Shown here piece after piece: positions 4,851-7,678 of a stretch of 7,678 nt of DNA. The stretch is from an archaeon (GTDB taxonomy: Archaea; Thermoproteota; Nitrososphaeria; Nitrososphaerales; Nitrosopumilaceae): the NCBI GenBank assembly GCA_005240025.1, contig SBBK01000034.1, forward strand, positions 1 to 7,678, written 5' to 3'. Within the stretch, counting starts at the first letter, position 1; every line of letters begins with the position of its first letter. Both the position numbers and the translations under genes were made by a program. A model generated the notes under the pieces. It did not search any database, had not been told where the DNA came from, and saw only the letters and a program-made list of their open reading frames with translations.

Positions 4851-4871
4851 GATCTGCAAATTCTTTTACTC

Positions 4872-4879
4872 TTAATTAA
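4872..4879 (-). promoter_or_regulatory. TATA box of the dehydrogenase gene
   Basis: Minus-strand TTAATTAA is centred 25-26 bp before ATG 4850 and lies directly downstream of the helicase stop codon (4881-4883). The spacing fits a leaderless transcript and suggests the dehydrogenase can be transcribed separately from the helicase. Confidence 0.5.
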
Positions 4880-4880
4880 C

Positions 4881-7391
4881 CTAAACTAGGGGCCTGTCCC
4901 CCTCGATGGGCTCACCTGGTTGCGTCTCCTCGCCGTCTTTTATCCTCTGCAGGATCTCATGTGCTGCACCCTTGTGCAAATACTCGTTATTGTTTCCACA
5001 CCTGTACGAAAAAGTGCAGCGGGGGCACCCTGCCTCGTTTTTGCAGGGGCATTCCTGCAATATGACAAGACTCCTCTCAAAGGCCCCCTCGAGTCTGTCA
5101 TACAGGGCCTTGCTTGCACCGTTACCCCCAATTGCCCCATCATAAATGAAGATGAGGCCAGATGTTCCAAGGGATATCCCACCCAGGTCCTGCGAAACCC
5201 CCCCTGTTACCATATTGCTTCCTTCTATGATGACGTGTTCTGTTGCATGGTATCCGCTGGCCCCAACATACTCGGGATTTTCAGAAAGCTGGGACTGGTT
5301 CTGGGGACTTGGGGCGCGGAAGACAATTCCCTTTGTAACAAAGTCATACTGGAGGGGTCTTTCGAGGAGGATTTTCTGGCCCTGAGCTACCTCCTGGCCA
5401 AGCTCCAAATTTGCATATCCGTACACCCTTTTTTGTACGCGAAGCTTGCAAAACCAGACCTCTATTCCAGAAGCACATCTTTTTTCATATATGGTCTCTA
5501 TTGTGGGCCATTCCTCTGTCAGCGCCTTGGTGTAATACGGATAGTTGGATGGCAGCAAAACCAGCCTTGCATATTGTTTTTGCGGATAGTCAAACTCCTT
5601 TACCCTGTAGCGGATCCCTGCAAGAAAATATACTGCAGACTCGTGGAGCTCCTCAAGTGCCATCGGAAGGGCCCTTTCGCCTACCTTTTTGTCGTTGTAA
5701 AAAATATCAATCGACTTGCCAATGCCTCTTATCGAATACTCGGACAGAATCGATTTTACCGCATCACGGTTGGGAAAATACCTGTCTTCTTTGAGGACCA
5801 GATTGCCGCGCTCCAGGTGCCTTTTGATGGTATCTGCGTGCTCAGGCATTTCGTGTCTTGATATTGGTTTGTCGCAGGCCATGGCGAGGACATGAAACTC
5901 CTCAACAAAGGGGTTTTGCGGGTCGATGTATGTCTTTTCTGTATCCTCAAAATAGTCCTCGGGGTGGTTTTTGTAGTACTGGGAGATTGGGTCGTTGCCC
6001 AGGGCCAAAAATGCAAAACCCCTCTGGCCCTTTCTTGCAGCCCGGCCAATTCTCTGCATCAATCTGTTCACAGGAATGGTAGATGAAATGACGCCGTCAA
6101 CGTTTCCAATATCAATACCAAGCTCAAGGGTGGGCGTGCAGGAGATCGCCATTATTCTGTCTTCTTTGAAGGACCTTTCCACAAACTCGCGGTAGCTTGC
6201 CATCAGGCCTGCCCTGTGGACCCTGATGTCAATTTTTCTCTTCCTTGCCTGCATCGCAACAAGCTCCGAACTGAGGTGTGAATTTGAAAAAACCATCGTC
6301 TTGTGTTTTTTTGCAGTCATCTTTTCTAGCAGCTCTAAAACTAGAGCCCTTTGCGTTCTAAGGGATGGAAATATCATCACAAAGTCAGTCCTGCCCCTCT
6401 TGCCTGAACCCTCCACAAGCTGCATCCTTTCCCCAAACAACTGCTCGCAAAACTCTTTTGCGTTCTGCAATGTAGCAGACGATGCCACAAACTGGATCTT
6501 TTTGCAGGTTCGCTTCAGTCTTTTTATGACGTAGTGTATGTTTGAGCCAAATATGCCGGAATAAACATGGGCTTCATCTACTACAAGAAATCTTGCCATG
6601 CTGCAGGCAGAGGCAAACCTGGTCCCATACATCATGTGGTAGTGCAGCACATCGAAATTGGTGATGATTATTTGCGGGAGATTCTCTAGTATTCTGTCTC
6701 TGTCCCTTTCTTTTGTGTCCCCATCAAAGACCTCAACCTGAACCCCAGCTGCTCTGGCAAGTTGGCCTATCTTGGGGAGCTGATCTCGTGAAAGCGCCTT
6801 GGTTGGATAGACAAAAATGGCCTGAATCTGCCCACTCGCGCCCCCGTTTGCAATCTTTTGTATGATGGGTATGGCAAACGCCTCGGTCTTGCCTGATGCG
6901 GTAGGTGCTGTAATCACGACGTTTTGGCCTCCCAATATCTCCAAAATCGCGTCTTCCTGGAACTTGTAGGTGTATTCTATTCCCTTTTGTCTGAGGCTGG
7001 CTACCATTGCGTCGTCTAGCCCCAACTCGTCAACAGGAGCGCCCCGACTCGGCTCAGGCTCTGTAATTGTCTTGTAGTATGAGATGTAGTCTTTTTTTGA
7101 ATACAGGATCTCCCGTGTGATCTCGTCCGGGTCTGAGGCTGCGATCATTTTCGTGATCTCTTTTTTGTCTCGAACAATGCCTGCGGTCTTTAGCTCAACG
7201 GCAAGCTGTTTTTTGTTTGGTGTTTGACCGGCGTCATGGCGAGCCAGAAACTCCAAATATGCCTCGTCGAGGTTTTTAGTATACTCGATTATGTCCTGCA
7301 GCGTGCATTTGGGGCAGGAGATCATGTATTTTTTGTTAAACGTCTTTTGGATCTGGATCTCGACTCTGCACTCTGGACAGGAATACCTCAA
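4881..7391 (-). CDS. DEAH-box helicase with DUF1998-type zinc C-terminus (Hrq1/MrfA-like) and N-terminal zinc ribbon
   Basis: This 836-residue SF2 helicase is probably a 3'-5' DNA translocase in repair, by analogy with yeast Hrq1 and Bacillus MrfA. Helicase motifs in order: Walker A APTASGKT (162-169), Ia PTKALSRDQ (196-204), Ib ITNFDVLH (243-250), DEAH (272-275), SAT (305-307), IV MVFSNS (366-371), V TLELGIDIG (421-429), VI QRIGRAAR (446-453). The C-terminal region (about 700-815) has the MrfA-type cysteine cluster CxC-x5-CxxC (C781, C783, C789, C792), then CGN at 798-800. A zinc ribbon precedes the helicase core (C5, C8, C26, C29), followed by a helical region (30-130) I do not recognise. 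Start is TTG 7391; an in-frame TAG lies directly upstream, and the next ATG (codon 23) would split the ribbon. It is the first gene of the minus-strand block. Confidence 0.92.
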   Translation of the reverse strand: MRYSCPECRVEIQIQKTFNKKYMISCPKCTLQDIIEYTKNLDEAYLEFLARHDAGQTPNKKQLAVELKTAGIVRDKKEITKMIAASDPDEITREILYSKKDYISYYKTITEPEPSRGAPVDELGLDDAMVASLRQKGIEYTYKFQEDAILEILGGQNVVITAPTASGKTEAFAIPIIQKIANGGASGQIQAIFVYPTKALSRDQLPKIGQLARAAGVQVEVFDGDTKERDRDRILENLPQIIITNFDVLHYHMMYGTRFASACSMARFLVVDEAHVYSGIFGSNIHYVIKRLKRTCKKIQFVASSATLQNAKEFCEQLFGERMQLVEGSGKRGRTDFVMIFPSLRTQRALVLELLEKMTAKKHKTMVFSNSHLSSELVAMQARKRKIDIRVHRAGLMASYREFVERSFKEDRIMAISCTPTLELGIDIGNVDGVISSTIPVNRLMQRIGRAARKGQRGFAFLALGNDPISQYYKNHPEDYFEDTEKTYIDPQNPFVEEFHVLAMACDKPISRHEMPEHADTIKRHLERGNLVLKEDRYFPNRDAVKSILSEYSIRGIGKSIDIFYNDKKVGERALPMALEELHESAVYFLAGIRYRVKEFDYPQKQYARLVLLPSNYPYYTKALTEEWPTIETIYEKRCASGIEVWFCKLRVQKRVYGYANLELGQEVAQGQKILLERPLQYDFVTKGIVFRAPSPQNQSQLSENPEYVGASGYHATEHVIIEGSNMVTGGVSQDLGGISLGTSGLIFIYDGAIGGNGASKALYDRLEGAFERSLVILQECPCKNEAGCPRCTFSYRCGNNNEYLHKGAAHEILQRIKDGEETQPGEPIEGDRPLV

Positions 7392-7420
7392 CTATCTCAC
7401 GCCCCTATGGGTCTGGTATG

Positions 7421-7429
7421 GATTTAATT
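7421..7429 (-). promoter_or_regulatory. TATA-like box of the helicase gene
   Basis: Minus-strand AATTAAATC is centred about 34 bp before the TTG at 7391, implying a leader of roughly 8 nt. GTGAG just before the start (7396-7400) could pair weakly with the 16S rRNA 3' end. Confidence 0.4.
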
Positions 7430-7439
7430 GGTGCGGATC

Positions 7440-7480
7440 TGCAGGAGGCGGACTGTGCACCGGACAATCGCCTTCCTGCA
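7440..7480. repeat. Imperfect inverted repeat in the divergent intergenic region
   Basis: TGCAGGAGGCG (7440-7450) and CGCCTTCCTGCA (7469-7480) are complementary except for one extra base, separated by 18 bp. The element lies between the helicase start and the divergent gene at 7555. It could be an operator or a short hairpin; nothing distinguishes these. Confidence 0.45.
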
Positions 7481-7554
7481 TTGGTGCATCACTGCATGGG
7501 ATCTAGTCAACCTAAACTCAGCAATCATGGTAATATGATGAACTTGCCCAAGTT

Positions 7555-7678
7555 ATGTATCAGGAGCAATCCTACAAATCCATGGGAAATAGTGCAGGAA
7601 GCTACGCAAGAGCTGTAGCCGGCATCCACAGAAAATACCATGTCGCCCTAAAGCGCGCAAAGAGCAGACAATCGGTTC
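7555..7678 (+). CDS. Start of an unrecognised gene, cut by the window edge
   Basis: From ATG 7555 an open frame runs off the right end (41 complete codons), reading MYQEQSYKSMGNSAGSYARA, VAGIHRKYHVALKRAKSRQS, V. The mix of Tyr, Lys, Arg and small residues, with a run of possible amphipathic helix (AVAGIHRKYHVALKRAK), looks like real protein. The frame is also open upstream to a stop at 7531-7533, and a second in-frame ATG lies at 7582. I do not recognise the family. It is divergent from the helicase gene, with about 160 bp between starts. Confidence 0.5.
   Translation, partial: MYQEQSYKSMGNSAGSYARAVAGIHRKYHVALKRAKSRQSV

Noticed and set aside
4920..5861. Long plus-strand open frame (313 codons) opposite the helicase
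   Set aside because: It is antisense to a strongly supported helicase and its Cys-rich, motif-free translation is what an antisense shadow gives.

Overview
The window looks chromosomal and comes from an ammonia-oxidising-type archaeon (Nitrososphaerota/Thaumarchaeota). The main evidence is a eukaryote-type DNA topoisomerase IB, which among archaea is typical of this phylum. Supporting evidence is a tRNA gene with an archaeal bulge-helix-bulge intron, a fragment of an archaeal TATA-binding protein, TATA boxes about 25 bp before start codons (leaderless style), and TTG starts. The exact genus cannot be read from the sequence.

The right two thirds (about 2256-7678) is an ordered, mostly minus-strand housekeeping block. 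Reading along the minus strand it holds a DEAH-box helicase with a DUF1998-type C-terminus (Hrq1/MrfA-like, 4881-7391), a short-chain dehydrogenase (4023-4850), topoisomerase IB (2400-3965) and an intron-containing tRNA-Met(CAU) (2256-2355). A TATA-like box can be proposed before each of these, so they may be separate, closely packed transcription units. The helicase and topoisomerase both act on DNA structure, and the dehydrogenase between them has no obvious link. At the right edge a divergent plus-strand gene begins (7555 onward) and is cut off.

The left third (1-2255) is AT-richer and looks like accessory DNA collapsed against the 3' end of the tRNA. It holds a winged-helix regulator with two 16-bp operator-like palindromes upstream (1-467) and a frameshifted N-terminal remnant of what looks like a tyrosine integrase (578-771). 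It also holds a DUF4258 / YgiT-type zinc-finger toxin-antitoxin pair (931-1493) and a 23-residue stub of a small Cys-containing protein (1789-1860). The last piece is the C-terminal third of a TATA-binding protein (2005-2220), directly beside the tRNA.

Three repeated sequences tie this region together. A roughly 110-bp direct repeat lies on either side of the toxin-antitoxin pair (826-934 and 1604-1721, about 82% identical over the ungapped 100 bp). The left copy begins with a 28-bp sequence (811-838) that nearly duplicates the tRNA 3' end plus its downstream flank (2241-2268). My reading is that this is the scar of one or more integrations into the 3' end of tRNA-Met, with the integrase now dead and the toxin-antitoxin pair retained. 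That is inference, but each component is visible in the sequence.
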